A DNA stretch of 5,842 nt from positions 1 to 5,842 of the forward strand of contig JALWEW010000005.1 in assembly GCA_027039295.1 (NCBI GenBank), read 5' to 3'. The translations under genes were made by a program, and so were the position numbers. This document shows positions 5,658-5,842 of the stretch, in pieces. How positions within the stretch are numbered: position 1 is the first letter of the stretch; the number at the start of each line of letters is the position of its first letter. The notes beneath the pieces are model-generated. The model was not told where the DNA came from, did no database searches, and was given only the letters and a program-made list of their open reading frames with translations. The stretch is from Acidilobaceae archaeon (GTDB lineage Archaea; Thermoproteota; Thermoprotei_A; Sulfolobales; Acidilobaceae).

Positions 5658-5842
5658 TCAGACCCTTACCTCTAATCCCGCCCTCTTCACTATATCGAGA
5701 CTGGGGGAGTGCGGGGGCTTCCTCTTGTGCTCGTTGACCCTGTACAGCTCCAGGACCCTATCTACGACCTTCCTCGAGACTCCCGTGGCCTCCGGGACCT
5801 CCTCGGGCTTCAGGCCGAGGTCGAATATCGAGTGGAGCACCA
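5658..5842 (-). CDS. nadE: NH3-dependent NAD+ synthetase, C-terminal fragment (runs off right edge)
   Basis: About 61 codons remain, ending at TGA 5660-5658. The fragment LGLKPEEVPEATGVSRKVVDRVLELYRVNEHKRKPPHSPSL matches the end of archaeal NadE: a small helical pair resembling a helix-turn-helix (PEEVPEATGVSRKVVDRVL), then the basic EHKR-x-PP tail. NadE amidates deamido-NAD with ammonia and ATP, the last step of NAD synthesis. The GTG at 5840 is not a convincing start: the frame stays open to the edge and the catalytic ATP-pyrophosphatase domain would lie outside. The helix-turn-helix look could suggest a small regulator, but the EHKRKPP tail and the cofactor-gene context favour NadE. It is upstream in the same operon as pantoate kinase, 1 nt away. 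Confidence 0.75.
   Translation of the reverse strand, partial: VLHSIFDLGLKPEEVPEATGVSRKVVDRVLELYRVNEHKRKPPHSPSLDIVKRAGLEVRV

Noticed and set aside
5658..5840. Independent small helix-turn-helix regulator starting at GTG 5840
   Set aside because: The frame stays open to the edge, and the EHKRKPP tail with its preceding helices fits the NadE C-terminus in a cofactor operon better than a stand-alone regulator.
1..5842. CRISPR arrays, tRNA, rRNA, C/D-box RNA genes or a replication origin
   Set aside because: I saw no regularly spaced repeats, no cloverleaf-like arms with a T-loop motif, no paired C/D boxes, and no AT-rich origin-like tract.

Overview
The window looks like chromosomal DNA of a hyperthermophilic archaeon of the Thermoproteota (crenarchaeal) type. 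By eye it is roughly 60-65% GC. It is gene-dense, uses AGG for arginine and ATA for isoleucine heavily, and has several TTG starts. It also carries two enzymes of the archaea-only route to coenzyme A, pantoate kinase and phosphopantothenate synthetase. A Desulfurococcales/Acidilobales-like host is plausible, but I cannot name a genus.

Layout. Bases 1-435 (minus strand) hold a class I SAM-dependent methyltransferase that runs off the left edge. Its last readable bases form a perfect 27-bp inverted repeat ending exactly at base 1, which I read as a fold-back join rather than native sequence. Bases 436-595 are a non-coding gap with an AT-rich patch between divergent genes. Bases 596-1279 (plus) encode a DedA/VTT-type membrane protein, followed by a 61-bp convergent gap with two overlapping small hairpins. 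Bases 1341-3288 (minus) are a two-gene ABC transporter operon: ATPase first, then an ABC-2/NatB-like permease, overlapping by 44 nt. A 95-bp divergent gap separates it from a winged-helix protein (3384-4058, plus). The right part (3984-5842, minus) is a tightly packed cofactor operon in the order nadE C-terminal end, pantoate kinase, phosphopantothenate synthetase, with gaps of 1 and 2 nt. Its last gene overlaps the convergent winged-helix gene by 75 nt.

How the genes work together. The cofactor operon combines the final step of NAD synthesis with the two steps that turn pantoate into 4'-phosphopantothenate for CoA. The winged-helix protein and the ABC transporter are transcribed divergently from a gap with one AT-rich element readable in both directions, which suggests a local regulator and its transporter; this is inference. 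I see no mobile element, CRISPR array, rRNA or tRNA. Most of the window is ordinary core-genome content. The points worth checking are the fold-back at the left end, the in-register antisense overlap of the winged-helix and phosphopantothenate synthetase genes, the little-known winged-helix protein, and a recurrent palindromic octamer AGGATCCT.
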